A stretch of DNA of 64,000 bases from Streptomyces sp. RB17 (GTDB lineage: Bacteria; Actinomycetota; Actinomycetes; Streptomycetales; Streptomycetaceae): contig NZ_WEGL01000001.1 of the NCBI RefSeq assembly GCF_009604455.1, positions 1,240,001 to 1,304,000 on the forward strand, written 5' to 3'. Under the pieces are notes generated by a model, which saw nothing but the letters and a program-made list of their open reading frames with translations, was not told the origin of the DNA and ran no database searches. Positions 18,936 to 27,620 of the stretch are shown here, piece by piece (the stretch's first letter is position 1; every line of letters starts with the position of its first letter). The translations under genes were made by a program, and so were the position numbers.

Positions 18936-19232
18936 TCAGGGATGCCGGTGCCTCGGCGGACCCGGGAACGGCGGTCCGTCCTCCGGCGGCGAGTACGGCG
19001 GCACGTCACGGCCCGGCTGATAGTGCGGGCCCTGCCGGATGTGTCTGACGATCACGGCCATGTCGACGCTGACCACCAGCCACAGCGCCCCGCAGGCCGC
19101 CGCCCAGCCGGGGCGCCCGACGAGCACGAACGCCACCGTGCCGAAGACCGCCCAGACCATTCCCCACACGGACAGCCAGAACCGCGCCCGCAGAGCACTG
19201 CGCGCGGTCGCCGGTTCACTGCCCGTACGCAT
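18936..19232 (-). CDS. small membrane protein, DUF6343-like
   Basis: A 98-aa protein starts MRTGSEPATARSALRARFWL, with two hydrophobic segments (about residues 18-38 and 42-62) and a hydrophilic Pro/Gly-rich C-terminus (GPHYQPGRDVPPY). I recall this arrangement as the Streptomyces DUF6343 family, but cannot confirm by search. Start 19232 is preferred over an ATG seven codons upstream because GGAG sits about 10 nt before it. Function is unknown. Confidence 0.65.
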   Translation of the reverse strand: MRTGSEPATARSALRARFWLSVWGMVWAVFGTVAFVLVGRPGWAAACGALWLVVSVDMAVIVRHIRQGPHYQPGRDVPPYSPPEDGPPFPGPPRHRHP

Positions 19233-19318
19233 CGGACCACCACTCCTCATTGCAACGTACTCTTCGGTGACGACGCACACCAACGGCGCTCGACCGTCGC
19301 TCGTCGAAGGGGGATCAC

Positions 19319-20239
19319 GTGCTGCCGGACGCCGACGACCTGCCCGAACTGCTCCTCGACCTGGCCGTGCCGCACGAGGACATCAACGATCTGGTGGCCG
19401 CGCGGCGCCGGGTGACCGGTGACCCGGGAGTGCTGAGACTCCTGGGGGAGTGCGTCGAGGAACTGTTCCGCGATCCGGAGGAGACCGGCCGCACACCCGA
19501 GCTCACCGAACTCCTGGACGCGGCGCCGCCCGAGCTGGCCGGCACCTTCGCCGCGTACGTCTTCGTCGCCGCGCTCCCACACACCCTCGCCCGGCACCGG
19601 GAACGCGGCATACCGCCCGAGGTCTCCCGGCGCACCCTCGCCGACCTGGGACGTCAGATGGCTGTGCACCGCCGACGGCACGGGACGACCGGAGTGAACG
19701 CCCGGCGCTGGCTCGTCCGGCACTTCCGTGGTGAGCTGTACCAGCTGGGGCGGCTGCAGTTCGAGCGGGCGCAGCACGGACAGCGCACGTCAGCGGCGAT
19801 CGCGGCGGCCGGACTGGACGTGGCGCCCGGCACCCCCTGCCTGAACCTGCACATCCCCGACTTCCTCGGCCCGCTGACCCCGTCCGCCTGCGACCGCTCC
19901 CTGGCCTGGGCCCGCGAGTTCTTCCCCCGGCACTTCCCGGAGGAGCGGCCGGTGGCCGCCCTGTGCCACTCCTGGCTGCTCGATGCGCAGTTGAAGCGGT
20001 ACCTGCCGGCCGACTCCAACATCATTCGCTTCCAGGACCGGTTCCGCACCGCCCGCGAGGACGCCGAGCCGTCCGACAGCGAACCCGTCCAGTTCGTCTT
20101 CGGCGACCCCGACCTGCCGATCGCGGACCTGCCGCGCCGCACGTCCGTGGAGCGGGCCGTGGGGGACCACTTGCGGGCGGGCGGCCACTGGTACATCGGG
20201 CACGGCTGGTTCCCGTTCCGGTCGGACAGCAAGGACTGA
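19319..20239 (+). CDS. GNAT-like acyltransferase domain protein
   Basis: This 306-aa protein matches the two-part acyltransferase family of actinomycetes: an N-terminal helical domain (LPDADDLPELLLDLAVPHED through RHFRGELYQLGRLQFERAQ) and a C-terminal GNAT-like half (LNLHIPDFLGPLTPSACDRS, ALCHSWLLDAQLKRYLPADS, NIIRFQDRF). The substrate is not known. GTG 19319 follows GAAGGGGG by a suitable gap. It is divergent from the small membrane protein; the 86 bp between them must hold both promoters. Confidence 0.75.
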   Translation: MLPDADDLPELLLDLAVPHEDINDLVAARRRVTGDPGVLRLLGECVEELFRDPEETGRTPELTELLDAAPPELAGTFAAYVFVAALPHTLARHRERGIPPEVSRRTLADLGRQMAVHRRRHGTTGVNARRWLVRHFRGELYQLGRLQFERAQHGQRTSAAIAAAGLDVAPGTPCLNLHIPDFLGPLTPSACDRSLAWAREFFPRHFPEERPVAALCHSWLLDAQLKRYLPADSNIIRFQDRFRTAREDAEPSDSEPVQFVFGDPDLPIADLPRRTSVERAVGDHLRAGGHWYIGHGWFPFRSDSKD

Positions 20240-20319
20240 CCGGACCGCGCGGACTAACTCGAACGGGTGAACCACGGTCGAACGGGAACGGCCCTGCGGC
20301 GACAGGCCGTTGTTCGGGC

Positions 20320-21015
20320 ATGACGGTCGAAATGCGTGAGGGATACGAGGGCACGGGACCCGGTGCGATCACCCCGGACGGCTGCCCGGTCGAGCTGTAC
20401 GAGCGGCTGCCGGTGGGCGACGAGCCGGACGTCGTCGCCGCGGCGGTACCGGCCGGGGCGCACATCCTGGAGCTGGGCAGCGGAGTGGGCCGGATGACCC
20501 ACCCCCTGCTCGAGCGCGGTTTCACGGTCACGGTGGTGGACGAGTCCGCCGACATGCTCGGCCGGGTCCGCGGGGCGCGCACGATATGCAGCCCCATCGA
20601 GCAACTGGACCTCGGCGGAGAGAAGTTCGACGCGGTGCTGCTCGCGTCGTTCCTCGTGCACGCCGGTGACGAGGAGTTGCGCAGGGGCCTGCTGCGCACC
20701 TGCGCCCGGCATGTGGCGAAGGACGGCTGCGTGCTCATCCAGCGGGAGGGAGAGGACTACCACACGAACGTGCCCAGGGAGCGGGTCGACCCGAGCGGCT
20801 TCACCATACGGATCGTCTCGTCGCAGCCGGCCGGGAACGGAGCGAACTCGGTCCACGTCGAGTACGACTTCCCGGACGCCCGGTGGACCCACACCTTCCT
20901 GGCCCGGCCGCTGACCAAGGAGCAGTTCGAATCGGCACTGGAGGAAGCGGGGCTGGAGGTGGACGCGTATCTGACACCGGACCGCATATGGGTGCGGGCG
21001 ACAGCGAAGGCGTAG
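20320..21015 (+). CDS. class I SAM-dependent methyltransferase
   Basis: A 231-aa methyltransferase. Motif I is AHILELGSGVGRMTHPLLERG, followed by VTVVDESADMLGRVRG and FDAVLLASFLVHAGDEELR, then a late strand DRIWVRATAKA. ATG 20332 is an alternative start four codons in. Neither start has a strong ribosome site. The substrate is unknown and its neighbours give no hint. Confidence 0.82.
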   Translation: MTVEMREGYEGTGPGAITPDGCPVELYERLPVGDEPDVVAAAVPAGAHILELGSGVGRMTHPLLERGFTVTVVDESADMLGRVRGARTICSPIEQLDLGGEKFDAVLLASFLVHAGDEELRRGLLRTCARHVAKDGCVLIQREGEDYHTNVPRERVDPSGFTIRIVSSQPAGNGANSVHVEYDFPDARWTHTFLARPLTKEQFESALEEAGLEVDAYLTPDRIWVRATAKA

Positions 21016-21118
21016 CGGGCACTCGGTCGCACCGGGCCGCCGGAGAGCGATGAGTTCCCGGACCGCGCTGGGTCTACCTCGGTGAAAGCAATCGGCACCG
21101 CTTCCCCAGGAGACCCTC

Positions 21119-21568
21119 ATGTCCGAGACCACCGCTCCCGCCGGCCACACCGCATCCGTGACCTCCGCCGGCTCCCTCAGCGGCCGGAGGCGCGCGGCCC
21201 GGGTCGCGTTGCGGACCGTGCAGGTGCTGCTCGCGCTGTTCTACGGCATCGCGAGCGCGCTGCCCAAGCTCATCGCGCACCCCTCGGCTGTCGAGTCCTT
21301 CGACAAGATCGGCTGGGGCAGCGGGGCCATGTACACCATCGGAGCGCTCGAACTCGCAGGAGCCGTCGCGTTGTTGATCCCCGCGCTGCAGTCCGTGGCG
21401 GCGATCGCGCTCAGCACGCTGATGGTGGGCGCGTTCATCGTCCAGCTCACGGTTTTCCACGGCCAGAACGCGGTGACCCCGCTGATTCTGATGGTGCCGC
21501 TTGCCCTGATCGCCTGGGCCCGGCGCGAGCACAATGCGGAGCTGCTGCGGTTGGTGCGGCGTCAGTGA
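21119..21568 (+). CDS. DoxX family membrane protein
   Basis: This 149-aa protein has four predicted membrane helices (residues about 30-50, 75-95, 98-118, 120-140) with the DoxX-type first helix VQVLLALFYGIASALPKL and ESFDKIGWG. DoxX-like proteins act in membrane redox or stress functions in various bacteria; the role here is not known. CAGGAGAC precedes ATG 21119. It converges on the S4 gene. Confidence 0.85.
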   Translation: MSETTAPAGHTASVTSAGSLSGRRRAARVALRTVQVLLALFYGIASALPKLIAHPSAVESFDKIGWGSGAMYTIGALELAGAVALLIPALQSVAAIALSTLMVGAFIVQLTVFHGQNAVTPLILMVPLALIAWARREHNAELLRLVRRQ

Positions 21569-21658
21569 CCCGGGTGGGCGGCGCCGGTGCCGCCGGCCGG
21601 GCCCCCGCGCCCGGCGGACGGCACCGGCGTGTGCATACGAGGTGGCAGCGCCGTCGGA

Positions 21659-22435
21659 TCACCGTCCCCGGGGACGCCCACCGCTCCCGCCGGACCCGGA
21701 TCCACCACGCCTGCCGGACCCACCGGACCCGCTGGATCGACCGCGTCCACCGGTCTCGGTCCGGCGTCCCGACCCGAACCCGTCCGGGCCGCCGGATCCG
21801 CCCCGGCCCCCGGATCCACCGGACTGGCCGAGTTCAGTAGGCCCGCCGGGGCCGGCGAAGCCTCCGGAGCCGCCGGGAAGACCTGGGCCCGCGAGGCCGC
21901 GGAGGCGTTCCATGTCGCGGCGGTCGCGCTTGGTGGGGCGGCCGGTGCCTCGGTCGCGAAGGCCGGCGGGGGCGACGGCCTCGCGGGGCGGAGGCGGCGG
22001 GGAGTTGTCGATGTAGCACTGGGCGGCCACGGGGGCGCCGACCCGCTTGCGGATCAGGCGCTTGACGATCACGATCCGTTCCCGGCCCTCGTGCCGCAGG
22101 CGCACCTCGTCACCGACGCGTACGGAATAGGCGGGCTTCACCCGCTCGCCGTTCACATGGACGTGGCCGCCCCGGCAGGCGGTGGCGCCCAGGGAACGCG
22201 TCTTGATCAGACGCACGGCCCAGATCCAGCTGTCGATCCGGACCGTCTCGCCCTTGGCCGGTCCCGCGGCCTCGGCGGCGGCCACCGCGGCGGCGATCTT
22301 CGGGTCGACGGGCTGCTCGGCGGCGGCACCGGATCCGTGGGTGCCTTGGGTGCCTTGGGCGTCCTGGGCGGTGCCGGGCGCGTCCGGTCCGCCGGTCTCA
22401 CGGTTCACGTTCTCGCCCGCATCCTCGGAAGCCAT
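21659..22435 (-). CDS. S4-domain RNA-binding protein with glycine-rich tail
   Basis: This 258-aa protein has one S4 domain at residues about 66-130: RIDSWIWAVRLIKTRSLGAT, then GGHVHVNGERVKPAYSVRVGD, as in the Hsp15 (HslR) heat-shock and ribosome-recycling proteins. The flanks are unusual. The first 60 residues are acidic and low complexity, and residues about 170-258 are Gly/Ser/Arg-rich (GGSGGRGGSGGPDGFGSGRR), resembling an RGG-type nucleic acid binding tail. Start ATG 22435 precedes MASEDAGENVN. Probable role: binding rRNA or 50S-nascent chain complexes. Confidence 0.85.
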   Translation of the reverse strand: MASEDAGENVNRETGGPDAPGTAQDAQGTQGTHGSGAAAEQPVDPKIAAAVAAAEAAGPAKGETVRIDSWIWAVRLIKTRSLGATACRGGHVHVNGERVKPAYSVRVGDEVRLRHEGRERIVIVKRLIRKRVGAPVAAQCYIDNSPPPPPREAVAPAGLRDRGTGRPTKRDRRDMERLRGLAGPGLPGGSGGFAGPGGPTELGQSGGSGGRGGSGGPDGFGSGRRTETGGRGRSSGSGGSGRRGGSGSGGSGGRPRGR

Positions 22436-22756
22436 GCCCCCGACCTTAACTCGCCGGGCCGGGTGAGCCGGGGGCGATTTTCCGGGGGTGCCCTGGTCCC
22501 GTGCGCTCACCGGCGAGAGGATGCGCCACCTCGTGCGGCTTCGAGCTCGACTTTCCCCTCCCGCAGCCGGCCGAGCTGATTCCACTGCTCCTGTCACGTT
22601 CTGTCACGGCCGTGCTGGTCGCGTCGGCCGAGGTCGGCGACGGTGGACATCCTGGGCTTCTGTGGCCGCGGCCGGCGATCCTGTCCGTGCTGATCCGCGG
22701 GTGAGTGGTCCTGGGCGCGGCGTGTTACGGAGGCCCGTGGGGCATACGGTGGCCCT
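22436..22756. other. divergent intergenic region, S4 gene / udg
   Basis: About 320 bp between two divergent starts. I see no gene, no strong hairpin and no consensus promoter; GTCACGTTCTGTCACGG near 22595 is a short direct repeat (TGTCACG twice). Confidence 0.4.
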
Positions 22757-23452
22757 ATGGACGACAGCAGCGCCCTCGCCCGGCTCGACCGGCGGGTCGC
22801 GGACTGCCGGGCCTGTCCTCGGCTGGTCGCATGGCGCGAGGAGGTGGCCCGCACGAAACGGGCCGCGTTCGCCGACTGGACGTACTGGGGGCGGCCGGTG
22901 CCCGGCTTCGGCCCCGCCGACGCACGGCTGGTGATCATCGGGCTGGCCCCCGCCGCGCACGGCGGCAACCGCACCGGCCGGATGTTCACCGGCGACCGCT
23001 CCGGAGACGTGCTCTACCAGGCGCTGTACGACGAGGGGCTCGCCTCCCAGCCGACGTCCGTCAGCGCCGACGACGGGCTGGAGCTGTACGGCGTCCGTGT
23101 CACCGCGCCCGTGCGCTGCGCCCCGCCCGCCAACAAGCCGACCCCCGGCGAGCGGGACACCTGCCGTCCCTGGCTGGTCCAGGAGCTGAGGCTGCTGCGG
23201 CCGACGCTGAGGGCCGCGGTCGTGCTCGGTGCCTTCGGCTGGCAGGCCGCGCTGCCCGCGTTCAGCGAGGCGGGCTGGACCGTGCCCCGGCCCCGCCCGG
23301 CCTTCGCCCACGGCACCCGTGTCGCGCTCGACGACCTGGACCTCTTCGGCTGCTTCCACGTCAGCCAGCGCAACACCTTCACCGGCCGGCTCACCGCCGA
23401 GATGCTCCGCGAGGTACTGCGCACGGCGGCGGAGGCGGCCGGACTGCGTTGA
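22757..23452 (+). CDS. family 5 (UdgB-type) uracil-DNA glycosylase
   Basis: This 231-aa Fe-S uracil-DNA glycosylase removes uracil, and in this family some other deaminated bases, from GC-rich DNA. Cys17 and Cys20 (DCRACPRL) with VRCAPPANKP and the Cys of ERDTCRPW supply the four 4Fe-4S ligands. Active-site motif 1 is GLAPAAHGGNRTGR, with Ala in place of the Asp or Asn of other families, which is the family 5 signature. Motif 2 is HVSQRNTFTGRL. Length is normal. Confidence 0.92.
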   Translation: MDDSSALARLDRRVADCRACPRLVAWREEVARTKRAAFADWTYWGRPVPGFGPADARLVIIGLAPAAHGGNRTGRMFTGDRSGDVLYQALYDEGLASQPTSVSADDGLELYGVRVTAPVRCAPPANKPTPGERDTCRPWLVQELRLLRPTLRAAVVLGAFGWQAALPAFSEAGWTVPRPRPAFAHGTRVALDDLDLFGCFHVSQRNTFTGRLTAEMLREVLRTAAEAAGLR

Positions 23453-23511
23453 CCGGCCGTCATCGGCCGACCTCGGCCGACGGCCGCCGTTCGGCAACTC
23501 GCAGCGGCCCT

Positions 23512-24174
23512 TCAGCCGGCGTCGGCGGGGTCGGTTCCGAACAGGTGCCGTACCGTCGAGCGGTAGTTGGCGCGGACGTGGGCGAGTGCGTGGGCGCGGG
23601 CGCGGTCGGGGTCGCCGGAGGCGATCGACTCGTACAACTCGCGGTGTTCGGTGAGGAGTTGGGGCCATTCCTCGTTGCGTCGGGTGAGCCAGCGCAGGCG
23701 GCCGTCGACCGGCTCCATGACCGAGATCAGCAGGCTGTTGCCGGCCAGGGCGCGGATGCGGTCGTGGAAGCGGGTGTTGATGTCCGTGATCGCCTCGGCG
23801 TCGCCCTCCTTCGTCGCCCACGCCGCCTGGTCGAGCAGGTCCCGCAGCTCCGCCAGGGCCTCGGGGGTCACCCGGGACGCCGCCAGCCCCGCCGCGTACA
23901 CCTCCAACGCCTCACGCAGTTCGAAGAGTTCCCTGACGTCGGTCGGATCCAGCCGGCGCACCACCGTGCGGCGGGCGGACTCGAAGAGGACGAAGCCCTC
24001 GGCGACCAGCGCACGGATCGCCTCCCGCACCGGTACCCGGGAGACGCCGAACCGCTCGGCGAGCTCCCGTTCGACGAGTCGGTCACCGGGTCCGAGGCGC
24101 CCCGCGATGATGTCCTCCCGCAGGCTCGCCAGGACGCGCTCGCGCACCGCGCCCAGGGGTTCGATCTTCGTCAT
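23512..24174 (-). CDS. GntR/FadR-type transcriptional regulator (FCD domain)
   Basis: This 220-aa regulator has an N-terminal winged helix (residues about 8-72, LREDIIAGRLGPGDRLVERE, SRVPVREAIRALVAEGFV) and a C-terminal FCD ligand-binding domain with metal-site residues DINTRFHDRI and HRELYESIASGD. It faces the NCS1 permease gene across 188 bp that contain a perfect TTTGGTATACCAAA palindrome, the expected FadR-subfamily site. I infer that it represses the permease-racemase pair and itself until a purine- or hydantoin-type ligand is present. Confidence 0.92.
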   Translation of the reverse strand: MTKIEPLGAVRERVLASLREDIIAGRLGPGDRLVERELAERFGVSRVPVREAIRALVAEGFVLFESARRTVVRRLDPTDVRELFELREALEVYAAGLAASRVTPEALAELRDLLDQAAWATKEGDAEAITDINTRFHDRIRALAGNSLLISVMEPVDGRLRWLTRRNEEWPQLLTEHRELYESIASGDPDRARAHALAHVRANYRSTVRHLFGTDPADAG

Positions 24175-24266
24175 GGGCCCATCTTCGCCGACGCGAGGCG
24201 ACTTTTACGGGGCCGTAACGGCACGGACATCGCTCCGAACGCTTGACGACGGCACCATGTCGGCTG

Positions 24267-24280
24267 TTTGGTATACCAAA
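24267..24280. promoter_or_regulatory. probable GntR operator
   Basis: TTTGGTATACCAAA is a 14-bp perfect palindrome with the TGGTnnACCA core typical of FadR-subfamily GntR binding sites. It lies 92 bp from the regulator start and 82 bp before the permease start. Confidence 0.8.
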
Positions 24281-24362
24281 CGCGGCTCGCTGTGGGCTCC
24301 CGGCCTGCAGTCCGTCCGAGTTCCTGCGGTACGGCCCCTTCGTCCCCTGTCCAGGAGGCCCC

Positions 24363-25820
24363 GTGTCCCTCGCCGACCGCGCCGAAGCCACCGGCGCCCC
24401 CGCGTTCGTCCCCGACCCCCGTCTCGTCAACGAGGACCTCGCCCCCGCCCAGCGGCGGAACTGGAAGGTCTTCGACCTCTTCGCCATGTGGATGTCCGAC
24501 GTCCACAACCTCGGCAACTACACCTTCGCCGCCGGCCTGCTCGTCCTCGGCATGAACGTCTGGCAGGTCTTCACCTCCCTGCTCGCCGGCTTCGTGCTCA
24601 TCTACGCCGGCATGAACTGGATGGGCAGGATCGGCCAGCGCCACGGCGTGCCCTTCCCGGTGGTCAGCCGGATCAGCTTCGGCGTCTGGGGCGCCAACAT
24701 CCCCGCGCTGATCAGGGCCGTGATCGCCATCATGTGGTACGGAATCCAGACCTATCTGGCCTCCGTCGCCGTCAACGTGATGCTGCTGGCGGCCTGGCCG
24801 GGCCTCGACTCCCTCACCCACCACTCCTTCCTCGGCCTGGACGCGCTCGGCTGGATCTCCTTCGTCTCGCTCTGGGTGATCCAGGCGCTGATCATCAGCC
24901 AGGGCATGGAGGCCGTGCGGAAGTTCCAGGACTTCTGCGGTCCGGCCATCTGGCTGGTGATGATCGCGCTGGCGCTCTGGGTCCTGGCCAAGGCCCACTG
25001 GAGCATCTCGCTCACCTCCACCCCGCACCCGGTGTCCACCGGCGAGCAGTGGCGGCAGTGGTTCGGCGCGATCGGCCTGATCCTCGCCACCTACGGCACG
25101 CTGATGCTCAACTTCTGTGACTTCTCCCGCTTCGCGCCGGACTACAGGACCGTCCGGCGTGGCAACTTCTGGGGCCTGCCCATCAACTCCACCGCGTTCG
25201 TGGTCGTCTCCGTGATCGTCACGGCAGGCTCGCTGAAGGCGTTCGGACAGGCCATCACCGACCCGGCGGAACTGGTCGCCAAGGTCGGCAACACCTGGGT
25301 GCTCGTGATCGCCGCGTTCACGTTCGCCGTCGCCACCATGGGCGTCAACATCGTCGCCAACTTCGTCTCACCGGCGTACGACCTCGCCAACGTCTGGCCG
25401 CAGAAGATCACCTTCAAGGTCGGCGGCATGATCAGCACGGTGGCCGCGCTGGTCGTCACCCCCTGGAACCTCTTCTCCAACCCGACCGTCGTCAACTACT
25501 TCCTCGGCGGCCTCGGCGCCTTCCTGGGCCCCCTGTTCGGCGTGATCATGGTCGACTACTACCGGGTCAAGCGCGGCAAGATCGACGTCGACGCGCTGTT
25601 CGACGCCCGGCCGGGCACGCCGTACCACTACCGCAAGGGCGTCAACCCGACGGCATTGTGGGCGTTCCTGCCCTCCGCCGCGGTGGCCGCCGTGGTGGCG
25701 CTGGTCAAGAGCTTCAGCGAGGTGGCGCCGTACTCCTGGTTCATCGGCACCGGGCTCGCCGCCGCCCTGTACACGCTGCTGACCCGCCGGGAGCGCGCGA
25801 CGACGGCGAAGGAGGCCTGA
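24363..25820 (+). CDS. NCS1-family nucleobase/hydantoin permease
   Basis: This 485-aa permease has about twelve membrane helices. The N-terminal NWKVFDLFAMWMSDVHNLGNYTF-type region, IMWYGIQTYLASVAVN and NFCDFSRFAPDYRTVRRGNFWGLP are NCS1 hallmarks (allantoin, cytosine, uracil or benzylhydantoin carriers such as Mhp1). GTG 24363 follows CAGGAGGCCC. The racemase-like gene begins 5 nt after its stop, so the two are one transcription unit. Context suggests that the substrate is allantoin or a hydantoin, but this is inference. Confidence 0.9.
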   Translation: MSLADRAEATGAPAFVPDPRLVNEDLAPAQRRNWKVFDLFAMWMSDVHNLGNYTFAAGLLVLGMNVWQVFTSLLAGFVLIYAGMNWMGRIGQRHGVPFPVVSRISFGVWGANIPALIRAVIAIMWYGIQTYLASVAVNVMLLAAWPGLDSLTHHSFLGLDALGWISFVSLWVIQALIISQGMEAVRKFQDFCGPAIWLVMIALALWVLAKAHWSISLTSTPHPVSTGEQWRQWFGAIGLILATYGTLMLNFCDFSRFAPDYRTVRRGNFWGLPINSTAFVVVSVIVTAGSLKAFGQAITDPAELVAKVGNTWVLVIAAFTFAVATMGVNIVANFVSPAYDLANVWPQKITFKVGGMISTVAALVVTPWNLFSNPTVVNYFLGGLGAFLGPLFGVIMVDYYRVKRGKIDVDALFDARPGTPYHYRKGVNPTALWAFLPSAAVAAVVALVKSFSEVAPYSWFIGTGLAAALYTLLTRRERATTAKEA

Positions 25821-25825
25821 CCGGC

Positions 25826-26548
25826 GTGCGGATCGTCGTCACCAACTGCAACACCACGCGGGAGATGACCGAGGAGATCGTCCGCGGCGCCCTGGCCGCC
25901 GCGGGCCCGGCCACCACGGTGACCGGCCTGACCCCCGCCTGGGGCCCGGCGTCCGCCGAGGGCTGGCTGGACAGCCATCTCTCCGCCGCGGCCGTCCTCG
26001 ACACCCTGCGGACGTACGACGGACCCGCGTACGACGCCGTCGTCCTGGCCGGATTCGGTGAGCACGGCCGGGAAGGCGTACGGGAGTTGGTGGACGTCCC
26101 GGTCGTGGACATCACCGAGGCCGCCGCGCACCTCGCCTGCCTTCTCGGCCGCCGCTACGGCGTCGTCACCACCCTCGACCGCTCCTGCGGCCAGATCGAG
26201 GACAGCCTGGAGACCGCCGGGGTGGCCCGGAACTGCGCCGCCGTCGTCGGCACCGGCCTCGGCGTCCTCGACCTCGCCGACGATCCGGGCCGTACCGAGG
26301 CCGCGTTCCTGACGGCGGCCGAGCGGGCCCGGGACGCGGGCGCCGAGGTCCTGGTCCTGGGCTGCGCCGGGATGACGGGACTGCAGCGGGCGGTGGGGGA
26401 GAAGCTCGGGGTGCCCGTGGTCGACGGCGTGGCGGCGGCGGTCAAGCTCGCCGAGTCCCTGGTCGCCCTGGGCCTCACCACCAGCCGAGCGGGCAGCTAC
26501 GCGCGGCCGCTGCCCAAGGAGAGGAGGTGGGGACGCCCGGCACGCTGA
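25826..26548 (+). CDS. Asp/Glu/hydantoin racemase-family protein lacking the first catalytic Cys
   Basis: This 240-aa member of the Asp/Glu racemase superfamily starts RIVVTNCNTTREMTEEI, where most hydantoin racemases have INPNT. Racemases of this fold use two cysteines, one per face of the substrate. Here the second is present (LGCAGMTGL, Cys180) but the first position is Gly76 (VVLAGFGEHGREG). Gly plus one Cys is the arrangement of arylmalonate decarboxylase, so racemisation is doubtful. It is coupled to the NCS1 permease by a 5-nt gap, implying action on the imported compound. Confidence 0.82.
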   Translation: MRIVVTNCNTTREMTEEIVRGALAAAGPATTVTGLTPAWGPASAEGWLDSHLSAAAVLDTLRTYDGPAYDAVVLAGFGEHGREGVRELVDVPVVDITEAAAHLACLLGRRYGVVTTLDRSCGQIEDSLETAGVARNCAAVVGTGLGVLDLADDPGRTEAAFLTAAERARDAGAEVLVLGCAGMTGLQRAVGEKLGVPVVDGVAAAVKLAESLVALGLTTSRAGSYARPLPKERRWGRPAR

Positions 26549-26560
26549 GCCACAAGGCGT

Positions 26561-26591
26561 CCGGCGGCCCACCACCCCCCGAAGCCGCCGG
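26561..26591. terminator. hairpin between convergent genes
   Basis: CCGGCGGC (26561-26568) and GCCGCCGG (26584-26591) form a perfect 8-bp stem with a 15-nt loop, between the ends of the racemase-like gene and the GNAT gene. It may serve both directions. Confidence 0.6.
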
Positions 26592-26625
26592 CCCTCGTTC
26601 GCTGCGGCGGCCCGGAACGTCGGGC

Positions 26626-27096
26626 TCACGGCCGCCAGACGTACCGTACGTCCGGCTCCCGCTCCTCGTTCCCGCTGCCGTCCGTGAACTCGACCGCGGC
26701 GAAACCGTGGCGTTCGTAGAAGCGGTGGGCCGGCTTGTTGACCTGGAAGGTCCACAGGGTCAGCCCGCCCGGGCTGCGCTCCTTGGCCAGTGCGACGAAC
26801 CGGTCGCCGATACCGCGCCCCCGCCACTCCGGGTCGAGATACAGCTGCGACAGCAACTCCCCGTTCAGCACCATCAGTCCGACGATCCCGCCACCGTCGT
26901 CCTCCGCCACCCAGGTCTCCCGCAACGGCACCACGACATCCCGGATGTACTCCCGCACCTCGTCGTCGGCGCGCGGCCGGACGACGGTGGGCAGCGCGGC
27001 GTCGAAGGACCGCAGATACACATCCGCGGCGGCCCGGGCGTCCGCCGTCACGGCCCTGCGCAGCACTACCCCGCCCGTCACCGGTTCGCCCGTCAC
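26626..27096 (-). CDS. GNAT family N-acetyltransferase
   Basis: A 156-aa acetyltransferase. The acetyl-CoA pyrophosphate loop is seen in LYLDPEWRGRGIGDRFVALA (Q/RxxGxG/A type), followed by TFQVNKPAHRFYERHGFAAV, the usual GNAT C-terminus. GTG 27096 is inferred because it overlaps the RidA stop as GTGA, implying translational coupling; the frame stays open upstream but without sense. The acceptor substrate is unknown. Confidence 0.85.
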   Translation of the reverse strand: MTGEPVTGGVVLRRAVTADARAAADVYLRSFDAALPTVVRPRADDEVREYIRDVVVPLRETWVAEDDGGGIVGLMVLNGELLSQLYLDPEWRGRGIGDRFVALAKERSPGGLTLWTFQVNKPAHRFYERHGFAAVEFTDGSGNEEREPDVRYVWRP

Positions 27097-27536
27097 CGGT
27101 TCTCCGCCCGGCCCGGCACCACGGCCGTGCCCGGCTCCTCCGGCACCACGGCCGTGGCCGTGATCTCCACCAGCTGCCCGGTGTAGCCGAGGCAGGCGAC
27201 CCCGAGCAGCGTGGACGAGTGCGGACCCGCGCTCAGCCCGGAGGCCTCCACCACCTCCCACACCGCCGACAGCACCGAGGGCTCGCTGCTCACCACGTAC
27301 ACGTCCGTCGCGACCACATGCGCCAAGTCGCTCCCCACGGCGACCAGTTGCTCCCGGAGATTGGCGATCACCTGCTCGGCCTGCCGCACCGGATCACCCG
27401 GGCCGACGAGCTCCCCCTCGGCGTCGAGAGGCACGGACCCGGCGAGGAAGGCGAGCTTCGTCCCGGCCTCGACGACGGAGGCGTGGGAATAGCGGGGCGG
27501 CGGGAAGAGGACCGGGACGGTGACGCGCTGGATCAC
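27093..27536 (-). CDS. RidA family protein
   Basis: This 147-aa protein has the YjgF/YER057c/UK114 fold: YSHASVVEAGTKLAFLAGSV, PVRQAEQVIANLREQLVAVG and HSSTLLGVACLGYTGQLVEI. RidA proteins hydrolyse reactive enamine/imine intermediates such as 2-aminoacrylate. The usual arginine of the carboxylate-binding site (RxxxGV) is replaced here by STLLGV, so it belongs to a divergent Rid subgroup. GTG 27536 has GGGAG 9 nt upstream. It overlaps the GNAT start by four bases. Confidence 0.85.
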   Translation of the reverse strand: MIQRVTVPVLFPPPRYSHASVVEAGTKLAFLAGSVPLDAEGELVGPGDPVRQAEQVIANLREQLVAVGSDLAHVVATDVYVVSSEPSVLSAVWEVVEASGLSAGPHSSTLLGVACLGYTGQLVEITATAVVPEEPGTAVVPGRAENR

Positions 27537-27620
27537 GAGGGCTGCTCCCCTGGGTACGGCTGTGGACGACTTCGCGACGTTCCCGATGATGGGCCCCCTC
27601 GGCCCCTGCCCGCACCCGAA

